A stretch of 64,000 nucleotides of DNA from Sphingomonas sp. PP-F2F-A104-K0414 (GTDB lineage Bacteria; Pseudomonadota; Alphaproteobacteria; Sphingomonadales; Sphingomonadaceae), in assembly GCF_004340945.1 (NCBI RefSeq), contig NZ_SLYD01000011.1, positions 1-64,000 on the forward strand. The letters run 5' to 3'. The notes below the pieces were generated by a model. It did not search any database and was not told the origin of the DNA. It worked only from the letters and a program-made list of their open reading frames with translations. Positions 43,842 through 53,241 of the stretch are shown one piece after another. Both the position numbers and the translations under genes were made by a program. Each line of letters begins with the position of its first letter. Within the stretch, counting starts at the first letter, position 1.

Positions 43842-45319
43842 GCTGCGTTCTTTCTGGTCAGACCACGCCGCCCAAAGCGCAGAACACCGTCGTCGATACG
43901 ACCAGTACGGAACGCCAATAGGTCGCGGAGGTAGTTCTGCTTCACCCTCCACGGTGCGCTCGCGCCTTGTCGAGGAAGAAGGTCTGCCGCCCGCTGCACA
44001 TACCCGGAGCTCAGGTCGAGGATCGGTTCGTCGCCCGCAGTCGATGGCGGGGCGACCGGCACGACGCTGTCCATCTTGCGCCGATCCATATGATCGAGCA
44101 GGCGGCGGACGAACTGCGACGTCAGGTCGCATTTGAGTGTCCAGGACGCGTTGGTGTAGCCGATCGCGAAAGCGAGATTGGGCACACCGTCTAGCATCGC
44201 CCCCTTGTAAAGCAGCCGCTTGCCCGGATCGACGAGGGCGCCATCGACGGTCAGTCGTGCGCCGCCCATGAGCTGCACCTTGAGCCCCGTCGCGGTCACG
44301 ACGATGTCGGCGGGGATGGCCTCGCCGCTCTTCAACTGAAGACCGTCACGCGTGAACTCCGCGATCTCATCGGTCGCGATCGACGCCCGCCCGTTGCGCA
44401 GTACCTTGAACAGATCGCCGTCAGGGACGAGGCACAGCCGCTGGTCCCACGGGTGGTAGCGCGGCGTCAGGTGAGTGGCGATGTCGAAGTCCGGCCCCAG
44501 CATCGCGCGCTGCTGTTGCCTAATCTTCTGCTTCAAGACATGTGGTTTGCGCCGCGACACACCGTAGACGAAGATGCCGTAGCCGATATTCTTCCACCGG
44601 ACCGCCGCCTCCGCCACCTTGCCAGGCAGCCAGCGGCGCAACGTCTCGGCGCGATCGTCGCGTGACCGTCGCGAGACGATATATGTCGGCGATCGCTGCA
44701 GCATCGTAACATGCGCGGCGCCCTGATCGACCATTGCCGGAACCAGCGTCACCGCGGTCGCACCAGAACCCACGACCACGACGTCCTTGCCTGCGACCGA
44801 AAGGTCGTCAGGCCAGAATTGCGGGTGGACGACCTGTCCCGCGAACGCCTCCATTCCCGGCCAGGTCGGCGCATGCCCCGCGGCATAGTCGTAATAGCCA
44901 GAACACAGGAACAGGAAGCGACAGGTCAGCTGGGCCGCGATGCCATCGACGGTATACGACACGATCCACAGCGCGTCCGCCGAGGACCAGTCTGCATTGG
45001 TCACCCGGTGACGCAGTCGCACCTTGGCGTCGATGTCGAACTCTGCCGCAGTGTCGCGGATATAGTCGCGGATGTCCTCGCCCGCGGCGATCGCTTTCTC
45101 ACCTCGCCACGGACGGAATGGGAAGCCCAGCGTCGTCATGTCCGAATCCGAGCGAATGCCCGGATAGCGGAACAGATCCCACGTGCCGCCGATCGCATCG
45201 CGCCCCTCGAAAATCGCCCAGCTTCGCGTGGCATTGCCAGTCTTCAACCAGAACGCGGCGTCGATCCCCGACAGACCGGCGCCTACCACCAGCACGTCCA
45301 AGTGCTCCATACAGGCCAT
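43838..45319 (-). CDS. Flavin-containing/Baeyer-Villiger monooxygenase (EtaA-like)
   Basis: 493 residues from the ATG at 45319, which follows GGGAG; the frame extends seven codons upstream. The FAD motif is VVGAGLSGIDAAFWL, the NADPH motif VVGSGATAVTLVPAM, and the complete fingerprint is FAGQVVHPQFWPDD, with the His in place. It should insert oxygen next to a ketone or oxidise a heteroatom. It forms an operon with the SDR, is divergent from a TetR gene, and its promoter region contains the GACAA-N6-TTGTC operator shared with the GH3/TonB region. Confidence 0.88.
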   Translation of the reverse strand: MACMEHLDVLVVGAGLSGIDAAFWLKTGNATRSWAIFEGRDAIGGTWDLFRYPGIRSDSDMTTLGFPFRPWRGEKAIAAGEDIRDYIRDTAAEFDIDAKVRLRHRVTNADWSSADALWIVSYTVDGIAAQLTCRFLFLCSGYYDYAAGHAPTWPGMEAFAGQVVHPQFWPDDLSVAGKDVVVVGSGATAVTLVPAMVDQGAAHVTMLQRSPTYIVSRRSRDDRAETLRRWLPGKVAEAAVRWKNIGYGIFVYGVSRRKPHVLKQKIRQQQRAMLGPDFDIATHLTPRYHPWDQRLCLVPDGDLFKVLRNGRASIATDEIAEFTRDGLQLKSGEAIPADIVVTATGLKVQLMGGARLTVDGALVDPGKRLLYKGAMLDGVPNLAFAIGYTNASWTLKCDLTSQFVRRLLDHMDRRKMDSVVPVAPPSTAGDEPILDLSSGYVQRAADLLPRQGASAPWRVKQNYLRDLLAFRTGRIDDGVLRFGRRGLTRKNAA

Positions 45320-45350
45320 GTTCACTCCCACCATATTCACGATCTAGAAT

Positions 45351-45366
45351 GACAATGCTTGTTGTC
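45351..45366. promoter_or_regulatory. Palindromic operator (TetR type), copy 2
   Basis: GACAATGCTTGTTGTC between the divergent monooxygenase and TetR genes, within ATGACAA-N6-TTGTCAT. On the minus strand a TTGACA (45374-45369) overlaps the same region and may be the -35 of the monooxygenase operon. Confidence 0.6.
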
Positions 45367-45392
45367 ATTGTCAATATCGCTACTCTGCTGGA

Positions 45393-46004
45393 ATGACGGC
45401 AATAACGAAACGGTGGACCGGGCAGACGCTTGACGCTCGACGGGCTGAGCGGCGGACAATGCTAATACAAGCCGCTGTGCGCTTGTATGGCTCGCAGGGA
45501 TTCCACAGCACGGGCGTCCGCGCGATCTGTCGCGAGGCAGGCCTTACCGAACGCTATTTTTACGAAAGTTTTGCGCATGGGGAGGCGCTACTACTCGCCG
45601 CGTTCGATGAGGTGATCGCCGCAGTGTTGACGCAGATCGTTGCGGCCGACGATCCCACTCTACCGACTGAAGATCGTACCCGACGGATGCTAGGCGCATA
45701 TTTCGCGACGCTACGCGCTAATCCCACCACGGCACGCGTGTTCCTTGTTGAAATCGTCGGCGTAGATCCGTTGATCGACGAGGCAATTCGCCGTTCGATG
45801 CATGACCTCTCCGAACCGCTCTTTGCGGCCCTCGATCCTGATGATCGCGGCCCCGTCAAAGTCAATGCGATGCTCCGACGCGGTGTCGAAGGAGGGCTGT
45901 TACACATTGCCCTCGCCTGGGGCGCCGAGAACTATAAGCGCCCATTGGAGGAGGTTGTCGCCGCGGCGTGGATACTATGCGTGACGGCACGGCCGAACGA
46001 CTAA
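45393..46004 (+). CDS. TetR-family regulator
   Basis: 203 residues. The helix-turn-helix is LYGSQGFHSTGVRAICREAG then LTERYFYESFAHGEALL. It is divergent from the monooxygenase/SDR operon with the palindromic operator 27 bp before its start, the usual arrangement for a local repressor that also controls itself. The site at 39892 suggests it controls the GH3/TonB genes too. Confidence 0.88.
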   Translation: MTAITKRWTGQTLDARRAERRTMLIQAAVRLYGSQGFHSTGVRAICREAGLTERYFYESFAHGEALLLAAFDEVIAAVLTQIVAADDPTLPTEDRTRRMLGAYFATLRANPTTARVFLVEIVGVDPLIDEAIRRSMHDLSEPLFAALDPDDRGPVKVNAMLRRGVEGGLLHIALAWGAENYKRPLEEVVAAAWILCVTARPND

Positions 46005-46091
46005 CGTGCGCAGTTGAAAAACTACGATTTGACGATGAATTCAGCCACAACCGGACAAGCGCTGGTCATCACTCTTGGGGGCAATAGTGAA

Positions 46092-46565
46092 ATGCAAATA
46101 CGGGTAGCCGATCCAAAAGCAACATACGTCACGGATCTACTGGACCATCACCTGCGAGAGTTGCAGCGCGTAATGGCCGATCACGCCTTTGCACTTGATG
46201 CGTCCGGCCTTTCGGCAGCTAGCGTCACCTTCTGGACGGCATGGAACGACAAAACCCTGGTCGGGTTCGGCGCGCTAAAGGAACTGGACTGCGCACATGG
46301 CGAGCTGAAATCCATGCGGGTGGCCCCGGCCGCACGTGGCACAGGGGTAGGACGAGCGATGCATGAGCATATTATCGCGGAAGCTCGCGGACGGGGCTAC
46401 ACACGGTTGAGCCTTGAAACTGGAACCGCCGCACTACACGCGCCGGCCATATCACTTTACCGTAGTGCCGGGTTCGCACCGTGCGGTGCGTTCGCTGATT
46501 ATTCGGTCAGCCCCCACAATCAGTTCTTTCAGCTGGCTCTTCGTAGCGTAGCTCCTGATCTTTGA
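46092..46565 (+). CDS. GNAT-family N-acetyltransferase
   Basis: 157 residues from MQIRVADPKATYVTDLLD, the usual N-terminus of this GNAT branch; the open frame starts 26 codons earlier without conserved sequence. The acetyl-CoA motif A is MRVAPAARGTGVGRAMHEHI, preceded by GELKS, and motif B includes LYRSAGFAPCG. It transfers an acetyl group from acetyl-CoA to an amine. The substrate is unknown; the closest described relatives are YsnE/PhnO-like small GNATs. Confidence 0.85.
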   Translation: MQIRVADPKATYVTDLLDHHLRELQRVMADHAFALDASGLSAASVTFWTAWNDKTLVGFGALKELDCAHGELKSMRVAPAARGTGVGRAMHEHIIAEARGRGYTRLSLETGTAALHAPAISLYRSAGFAPCGAFADYSVSPHNQFFQLALRSVAPDL

Positions 46566-46575
46566 GCCAATGCGC

Positions 46576-46660
46576 CCTACCCTTCGGCTTCCGGAAGGAC
46601 GACCCAGTTCCGGCCACGTCGCCCACCAAAGCGCTATTAAGAAGCGGACATCGACTCAAC
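46576..46660 (-). repeat. Interspersed repeat, diverged copy
   Basis: CCCTTCGGCTTCCGGAAGGA, then GACCCAGTTCCGGCCACG, then GAAGCGGACATCGACTC. The first two parts match 49986 and 56158. Confidence 0.45.
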
Positions 46661-46678
46661 AGCCGACGCGAAGCAGTG

Positions 46679-46918
46679 TTACGCTCCATAATATGGTTCG
46701 ATCTCATCCAACCGGAGCGTGAGCACTCTGCTGGGCAAATGAATATTTAGCCTCTGCCGTTCACCTTCGTTGAAACGAAGGGCCTTATTCAACAAGTCTC
46801 GGATGGCTCCGCGACCGACGACTCTGTCGCCGCCAAGCCAACCACTGCCGAGCGCAATCTCAGGTGCCAGGATGAGAAGGCCATAGTCGTCAGGTGCGAG
46901 ATGCTCGGTTGTGACCAT
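46679..46918 (-). CDS. Hypothetical protein, 79 aa
   Basis: From an ATG with AAGGGA upstream: MVTTEHLAPDDYGLLILAPE, then a Gly-rich turn, and a charged second half (LLNKALRFNEGERQRLNIHL). No signal, no membrane segment, no known domain. The frame is open for 36 codons further upstream without support. It stands alone between the GNAT and an SDR. Confidence 0.45.
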   Translation of the reverse strand: MVTTEHLAPDDYGLLILAPEIALGSGWLGGDRVVGRGAIRDLLNKALRFNEGERQRLNIHLPSRVLTLRLDEIEPYYGA

Positions 46919-47077
46919 GGTGTCCCTTGGCGTGATCGCGGCTTGCTTCTTATACTGAGGATCAGTGCTTGGCGACTGGGCGGCGCTGATCCGGCTGCGG
47001 TCATTCACGGGCCTGAACCGGATCAACAGAGGGCACGCCTGTTTACAATCGAACAGGCGTGCCGCGTCAGTTTTTCA

Positions 47078-47803
47078 TCACCAAGCTACCGTACCATCAG
47101 CGTCGAAGAAGCCACCGGTGGGTCCATCGTCAGGTAGAGTAGCTAGTCGAATACCGATCGCAGCTCCCTGCTCCGGAGTGCGCGAGCCTGTGTGCTGGTT
47201 CAGGTCGGTCGCGGTATAGCCCGGGCAGCCGGCATTAACCTTGAAGCCAAGCGGCGCGAGATCCTTGGCGAAAGCCACTGTCACCGCATTCAACGCCGAC
47301 TTGGAGCTGTTGTAGCCGAGCAGATTGACCTCAGCCATCGGCGCGTCGAAGTCCGATGCCCAGGCAAGCGAGCCTAGGCTGCTGCTGATCATGACGATCC
47401 TCGGCTCGGACGCCTTCTTTAGCAAGGGTAGGAAAGCCTGCGTTGTTCGGATCACGCCAAAGACATTGACGTCGTAGATTGCATGAACATCCGTGATCCT
47501 CTCTTCGCTAGGCGGTCCCCAGCCAATTGAGATGCCAGCGTTGTTCACTAGAACGTCGAGCTGGTCGACTTCGCGTCCCAGAGTTTCTAAGGCCGCGGCG
47601 ACGCTCCGATCGTCTGTTACGTCTAGCGGCAGGAAGCGGGCATCCAAGTCGTCGCGGCGTAGTGCCTCAGCAGCCGCCTCGCCGCGGCTCTCGTTCCGGC
47701 TACCGATCCAGACCGTGTAGCCAATCCTGCCGAGTCCGCGCGCTATCTCCAGGCCGATGCCCTTGTTTGCTCCTGTCACGAGTGCTGTTTTCTTGTGGGT
47801 CAT
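47078..47803 (-). CDS. Short-chain dehydrogenase/reductase
   Basis: 241 residues from an ATG with AAGGAATAGGC before it. TGANKGIG is the cofactor motif, the Arg of GSRNESRG suggests NADP(H), then NNAG, the Ser of ISSSLGSLAW and Tyr-x3-Lys in GYNSSKSAL. The GFFDADGTVAW ending is typical of the carbonyl-reductase-like SDRs often paired with AraC regulators. It is divergent from such a regulator at 47934. Confidence 0.9.
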   Translation of the reverse strand: MTHKKTALVTGANKGIGLEIARGLGRIGYTVWIGSRNESRGEAAAEALRRDDLDARFLPLDVTDDRSVAAALETLGREVDQLDVLVNNAGISIGWGPPSEERITDVHAIYDVNVFGVIRTTQAFLPLLKKASEPRIVMISSSLGSLAWASDFDAPMAEVNLLGYNSSKSALNAVTVAFAKDLAPLGFKVNAGCPGYTATDLNQHTGSRTPEQGAAIGIRLATLPDDGPTGGFFDADGTVAW

Positions 47804-47933
47804 GCCTATTCCTTTATCTGGTGCTCCCAAGATGGACGCCGCGGCTATCTGCGCATGCGTGATCGCCGCGAGTACTTGCCCGATCCGATCAAGGACGCTT
47901 GTCTGAAGCGACGTGACCGCTCATCTTCGTCGC

Positions 47934-48830
47934 ATGCACGACACGCTTACAGAACTGCGCGGTATCGTCAGCCGCCATACACCTGGCCGATATCAGTCAA
48001 CCGTGTTGCCACGAGTCGCGCTGTACAAGGACCGCGCCGCGCCACATCCGGTATCAGGCGTTTACCAGCCGATGATGGCGTTGATCCTAAGCGGCGCAAA
48101 GGAGATCGCGATCGGCGACCGCCGGCTTCGGTATGATCCGGCCAGCTATTTTATCGCTACAGTCGAGCTACCCGCGTCCGGCTGCGTCAAACCCGATCAG
48201 CCAAACGAGCAGTATCTTGCAGTCAGCCTCGACCTCGACAGTGACCAGCTTGCATCCGTTCTTAGCGAGGCGGACGTGTCCTTGCCTACAGCCGAACCCG
48301 CGTTTGCAGTGAACCCGGTCACGTCGGAGCTGCTTGACGCGTGGCTACGTCTCTTACGGCTTCTCGATGCGCCAAAGGATATTGCCGTGTTGGCCCCGCT
48401 TTGCGAGCGAGAGATCCTCTATCGTCTACTTCAGGGTCCGCAGGGGGCAATCGTCCGGCAGATCGCGCGCGCTGACAGCCGGCTTTCGCAGGTACGCCGG
48501 GCGATTGCACTGATCCGCGATCAGTTCGATAGGCCGTTGCGCGTTGAGGCGCTGGCTGACGTGGCCGGCATGAGCCCGGCTTCGTTACACCGGCATTTTC
48601 GCACAGCAACGGCGATGAGCCCGCTGCAGTACCAGAAGAGCCTGCGGCTTCAGGAGGCTCGTCGGCTGATCCTGGCCGGCCGCGACGTCGCCGCAGCTGG
48701 CTTTGCGGTGGGCTACGAAAGCGCATCGCAATTTAGTCGGGAGTACGCCCGCCTGTTCGGCTCCCCGCCGTCCCGTGATGCAAAAAGCACTAAGCTAACG
48801 GGCGAAAGCAACCGAGCCCTAGCTGCCTAA
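47934..48830 (+). CDS. AraC-family regulator, next to an SDR
   Basis: 298 residues from the ATG at 47934 (a GTG seven codons earlier is possible). The N-terminal AraC_N-type cupin domain (VSGVYQPMMALILSGAKEIA) is followed by two helix-turn-helix motifs: LRVEALADVAGMSPASLHRH and AAAGFAVGYESASQFSREYA. It is divergent from the SDR gene and probably controls it. Confidence 0.88.
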   Translation: MHDTLTELRGIVSRHTPGRYQSTVLPRVALYKDRAAPHPVSGVYQPMMALILSGAKEIAIGDRRLRYDPASYFIATVELPASGCVKPDQPNEQYLAVSLDLDSDQLASVLSEADVSLPTAEPAFAVNPVTSELLDAWLRLLRLLDAPKDIAVLAPLCEREILYRLLQGPQGAIVRQIARADSRLSQVRRAIALIRDQFDRPLRVEALADVAGMSPASLHRHFRTATAMSPLQYQKSLRLQEARRLILAGRDVAAAGFAVGYESASQFSREYARLFGSPPSRDAKSTKLTGESNRALAA

Positions 48831-48840
48831 ACGATGACGA

Positions 48841-48905
48841 CTTGACCCACAAGCGGACATTCGTGCCCCCTTCCCCGCTCCCCAACTTCAGACATTTGTT
48901 CATCC
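48841..48905 (-). repeat. Interspersed repeat, minus orientation
   Basis: CTTGACCCACAAGCGGACAT, TCGTGCCCCCTTCCCC, CCCAACTTCAGACATTTG, TTCATCC. It shares 17 consecutive bases (GGACATTCGTGCCCCCT) with the copy at 49986. Confidence 0.7.
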
Positions 48906-48940
48906 CCGCGCTGACTGCGCTTTGCGCATGATCGTCCGTC

Positions 48941-48980
48941 ATGAATGTCGTGAAGGGAGGAAAGCGGACGGGCGGCTTTA
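48941..48980 (+). repeat. Interspersed repeat with hairpin, plus orientation
   Basis: ATGAATGTCGTGAAGGGAGG then AAAGCGGACGGGCGGCTTTA; the AAAGC/GCTTT stem is kept. Confidence 0.6.
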
Positions 48981-49012
48981 TGAAAGACCGGCGGGTATAT
49001 CTCCCCCCCCAA

Positions 49013-49561
49013 TTAGAAGACTGGCCCCCCTGGAGACTGCATAGCGTGCAACGCGCCTTGAGAGTATTCGCGCTGCCTGCGCCAATCAGCAGCCGAAAAG
49101 CATAACCTTTCCATGACGTACAGCGAGCCCTGCCGTAGCTGCTGGCGACATATTATTCTATCTTCGCTAGATAACGCTACATTTTTTCTTTGTACCGCAA
49201 GCTTCTCGGGCAATTTATCGTCTGGTATCCGCCAGACAAGGCGACCATCGTGAACGGAATTGACCCTCCATCCCGACGAGTTCCTAATTGATTTGAAACG
49301 TGCGGTTTCTACCATTATATCGCAAGTGCGCTCATCGAGAGCAGGAAACCCGCTACTCTTTGTGATTTTGCAGCTTGTTAAGCTGCCAGCGCGATTAAGC
49401 GTAACTTGAAACTCGACCGACCCTTCTTCACCTCGACGAATTGATTTAAGTGGATAGTATCGCGCAACCATATCTGCATTTGCATCGGTAATATCTTGAA
49501 GAGAAGAATCAATCGCCGCCCCTCCCCAAAAAGCCCAGGATAGAAGAGTCACAAATAGCAT
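49013..49561 (-). CDS. TonB C-terminal-domain protein
   Basis: 182 residues from an ATG with GGGAGG upstream. A hydrophobic start (MLFVTLLSWAFWGGAA) serves as signal or anchor. Residues about 35-120 form a TonB C-terminal-like domain: ARYYPLKSIRRGEEGSVEFQ, LTSCKITKSSGFPALDERTC and DIMVETARFKSI. There is no Pro-rich spacer, so it is not a full TonB. It may be a periplasmic relative that acts in another envelope process. The base composition is lower in GC than that of its neighbours. Confidence 0.7.
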   Translation of the reverse strand: MLFVTLLSWAFWGGAAIDSSLQDITDANADMVARYYPLKSIRRGEEGSVEFQVTLNRAGSLTSCKITKSSGFPALDERTCDIMVETARFKSIRNSSGWRVNSVHDGRLVWRIPDDKLPEKLAVQRKNVALSSEDRIICRQQLRQGSLYVMERLCFSAADWRRQREYSQGALHAMQSPGGPVF

Positions 49562-49680
49562 AGGTAGCCTCCCTATTACGGGATCATTGCAGTCGTATTC
49601 TTGAAAAGCAAGCGCCCGGTTGCATCCAAGGCCCGTCATCAGACGATGCTTGACGAATGACTGCTTTCGAGCAAGCGCTT

Positions 49681-49760
49681 CGCGCTTTGGAGCGGCAACA
49701 ACTGGGCGTAAGCGGAATGGCCGCTTTGGGAAGGTTAGCGGACGGTCCGCTTTTTACGGT
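49681..49760 (+). repeat. Interspersed repeat with terminator-like hairpin
   Basis: GTAAGCGGAATGGCCGCTTT, GGGAAGGTT, then AGCGGA CGG TCCGCT and TTTT: a perfect stem with loop CGG and a T-run. It overlaps the 3' end of the small membrane protein gene at 49735. Confidence 0.7.
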
Positions 49761-49935
49761 CGCGGTATTCCCGGAATGCGGTCCACACGAGCAATACAGC
49801 AAGGATGAGTATGGCTCTCGTAGGAAGATGACTGACGGCGGAGTTTAAGTCGCTGTTGATCCAGTCGAATGCGAACTGTCCGACCAGTACCGGCAATCCG
49901 ACCATGAGGATGAGGTATAGGACGCGGCGCTGCAT
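49735..49935 (-). CDS. Small two-span membrane protein (66 aa)
   Basis: MQRRVLYLILMVGLPVLVGQ forms a first span, AILILAVLLVWTAF a second, with a basic tail (REYRDRKKRTVR). The tail is encoded by the repeat element at 49681, so the element has either supplied or replaced the end of this gene. No known family. Confidence 0.5.
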   Translation of the reverse strand: MQRRVLYLILMVGLPVLVGQFAFDWINSDLNSAVSHLPTRAILILAVLLVWTAFREYRDRKKRTVR

Positions 49936-49985
49936 CTGCTCATCGTATCTAAGCCCCGAATGTCTGCAAGTGGGCGATCACCCCC

Positions 49986-50067
49986 TAGCCTACGGCTTCC
50001 GACCAGACCCATACCCGGACATTCGTGCCCCCTTCCCCACCTCCAAACTTTAGCCGTTCGTTCATCT
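49986..50067 (-). repeat. Interspersed repeat, minus orientation, full length
   Basis: TAGCCTACGGCTTCCGACCA, GACCCATACCCGGACATTCG, TGCCCCCTTCCCC, AACTTTAGCCGTTCGTTCAT. It abuts the stop codon of the truncated TonB receptor. Confidence 0.7.
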
Positions 50068-51141
50068 CTACTGGCTGAAGCGCAACGTCAGCAACGCCGT
50101 CCTGGGGTCGGGAAAGTTTTTGTACCATGCACCGATCGACGGGTTGTAGACCGAGGCGATCTGTTTGCTCGTGTTCAGCACGTTGCGAACCGACAGCGCG
50201 ACGTCGACATGCGGGTTCGGGGTATTCCACGTGATCGTACCGTTCACATAGGCTTGCCCGGGCGAGCGGTCCTGCGGCCGGTTGAGCGCGGAGACGTGAT
50301 AGGACGACTGGTAATTGGCGTCCGCCGCCAGCCTCAACGAACCCGCGGTGGCCAAGGGCAGTTCGTAGCTCGCGCCACCGGTGACGGTCCATTTGGGCGC
50401 GTTGGTCAGGCGGTTGCCGTCGGCATTCACCCCTGCCCCGCCGGCGCCCTTATAGTCGTCGAACGTCGCATGGAGATACCCGCCCGCCAGTTGCACGCTG
50501 AAACGGTCGGTCAGGGTGGCGCTGTTCTCGATCTCGATGCCCCAGCTGTGCGCCTTGCCCGCATTGCCACGCCGCGATCCCTGATAGACCGGATCGAAGA
50601 ACGACACCTGCAGGTCCTGATAGTCGTTGTAAAACACCGCGATGTTCGAGCGTAGCGCGCGGTCGAACAAGGTCGCCTTCAGCCCGGTTTCGTAGGTGCT
50701 GACCTTCTCCGGCGCGAACGGCAACGTGGCCAGATCAAGCCGCGTTGCGCGGTTGTCGTAGCCACCCGATTTGAAGCCTTGCGAATAGCTGGCATATTGC
50801 AAAAGCGTCGGGTTCCATTGCGCTTGCACCGAGGCTTTCGGGGTCAGCGCACGCCAAGTCTCGTCCGCTTCTCCCGCAATCGACTGCGCGGTAGGCACGC
50901 GTGCGAGGTTAATGACCTTGTTGTCGAACACGAAATCCTTGTGCTCGATCGTACCGCGTAATCCCCCGGTGACGCTGAACACGGACCCAAGCCGATACGT
51001 CGCCTCGCCGAAGATTGCATACGCATCGGTAGCCGTGATGTTGTGAGCGCGCTGCCCAGATACGGCGGCGGTCGGGGACGTGCCGAGGCGCGCTTCTCCG
51101 TCGCGTTCGACGAAGAAGCGCTCGTGCAGATAGAACAGCCC
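50068..51141 (-). pseudogene. TonB-dependent receptor, C-terminal barrel only
   Basis: About 357 codons of a receptor barrel on the minus strand. From the junction inward it reads GLFYLHERFFVERDGEARLG, then TDAYAIFGEATYRLGSVFSV, YASYSQGFKSGGYDNRA, APEKVSTYETGLKATLFD and NVLNTSKQIASVYNPS to a normal end (LLTLRFSQ). The signal, TonB box, plug and first strands (about 400 residues) are missing. Upstream of 51141 the frame stays open only as the antisense of the other receptor. No start codon or promoter remains, so it should not be made. The downstream edge touches a repeat copy. Confidence 0.8.
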
Positions 51142-53241
51142 ACCCCGGTCGATATCGACCTGATCCCGACCAACGCGGTCGGCCGCATCGAAGTGCTCCG
51201 CGACGGCGCGGCGGCGCAATACGGCTCGGACGCGGTGTCGGGCGTCATCAACATCATCCTCGACGACGCGCCGAAGGGCGGGCGTTTCTCGATCACCGGC
51301 GGCCAGCAATATTCGAAGGGCGCACCGCTGCTCCAGACGGATCTGAGCTACGGCACGCAACTCGGCGAAGGCGGATTCTTCCGCGCGGCGGTCGAAGCGA
51401 AATACCATGATCGTGCGGACTCGTCGGCGGACGCCGTGCCGCGGATCCTGCCGCTGGTGAACGGCCAGCCCGACCCGCGCGAGGCCGAACTCGATCATGT
51501 CTATGCCGGCGGCTACGGCCGGTCGAACCGCGACAAGATGATCAACGGCTCGTACAATGCAGAGCTGCCGGTCGGCGATACGCTGCGCCTCTACAGCTTC
51601 TCGACGCTCAGCTACCGCGATATCAGGGACGCGCGCGGCGCCTATATCCCCTCCTCTACCGGCTATGGCGGCCAGGCCAACACCAACGGCCTCAACGTCC
51701 TGCCACAAGTGTACCCGACTGGCTTCCAGGCCTATCGCCGGATCAAGGAAACCGATTTCCAGGTCACCGGTGGCGCGAAGGGCGACCTTGCCGGCTGGGC
51801 CTGGGACCTGAGTTCGAGCTTCGGGCGCGACCGCGTCTGGCTCGGCGCGGAGAACACGCTCAACCCCTCGATCGGACCGACCAGCCCGACCAGCTTCTAC
51901 ATGGGCACGCAGATCCAGGACCTTTGGGTCAACAATCTCGATCTCAGCCGCGACGTCGAGGTCGGCCTCGCCAAGCCGCTGTCGATCTCGGTCGGCGCGG
52001 AACATCGCCGGGAACGCTTCCAGTCGCGCGCCGGCGAGCCCGACAGCTATCGCAACGGCGGCTACCAGATCCCGGTCGACGACACGCCGTTCGGGCAACT
52101 CTATGGCGGCCGCTATCCGTCGCCGGGGCTCGTGTCGTTCACCGGCACCTCCCCCGCCGATGCCGCCTCGCTCAGCCGCACCAACCTGGCCGGCTACGTC
52201 GATCTTGCGACCAACGTCACGGATGCGTGGTTCGTCGGCGTCGCCGGCCGGTTCGAGCATTACGACGACAGCGCCGGCAATACGGCAAGCGGCAAGATCT
52301 CGACGCGGTACGAACTTGCAAAGGGCCTCGCGATCCGCGGCGGCGTCAACACCGGCTTCCGCGCGCCATCGCTGGCGCAGACCGGCTTCTCGACCACGCA
52401 GAACACCACGACGGTCATCGGCAACACGCCGGTCTCGACGATCGCGAAGTTCCTGCCGGTGAACAGCACCGCGGCGATCGCGCTGGGTGCGCAGCCGCTG
52501 AAGCCGGAAAAGTCGCTCAACTACACCGCCGGCATCACCTACGAAGCGGGCGCCCTTCACCTCACGCTCGACGCGTATCAGATCCGCATCGACGAACGGA
52601 TCGTCAAGACCGAGTTCCTCGGCACCGCATCCAATGGCGGCACCGCGATCCGTGACATCCTCGTCGCGAACGGCGTGACCGGCGTCGACAGCGCGCAGTT
52701 CTTCACCAACGCGATCGACACGCGCACCCGCGGCATCGATGCGGTCGCGGAATACACGCTGCGCACGACCGGGCTCGGTGCGTTCCGGCTGAGCGCCGCC
52801 TACAGCTACAACAAGACCAAGATCCTCAGTATCGCCGACAACCCCGCCGCGCTGAGTTCGCTCAACGTGGTGCTGTTCGGCCGGCAGGCACAGCGCGACT
52901 TGGTCGTCGCGTTGCCCCGTACGAAGCTGGTGTTGACCAACGACTGGTCGCTCGGCCGCGTCCATGCGCTCGCCCGCGCGACGCGCTACGGAAGCTACAC
53001 CGAGTCGAGCAACGTCGCGACCGGCGACCGGACCTTCGGCGGCAAATGGGTGGCCGATCTCGACATCGGCTACGACCTGACCGACCGGATCACACTGGCA
53101 GTCGGCGCGAACAACCTGTTCGACACCTATCCCGATCGAAACGGCCTGATCGCCGCCGACGGCAGCGGCGCCTATGGCGGGTTCGCGCCGTTCGGGCTCA
53201 GCGGCGGCTCCTATTACGCGCGCGTCGGCGTGTCGCTGTGA
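51142..53241 (+). pseudogene. TonB-dependent receptor lacking signal, TonB box and part of the plug
   Basis: About 699 codons. Similarity starts abruptly at TPVDIDLIPTNAVGRIEVLR followed by DGAAAQYGSDAVSGVINIIL, the middle of the plug domain, and then runs intact through the barrel to SYYARVGVSL. About 125 N-terminal residues expected for this class are missing, and the sequence before 51142 belongs to the oppositely oriented receptor. A frame is open from 51043, but it lacks any export signal. Its stop overlaps the start of the monooxygenase at 53238 (GTGA), so the operon downstream was once led by this receptor. Confidence 0.85.
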
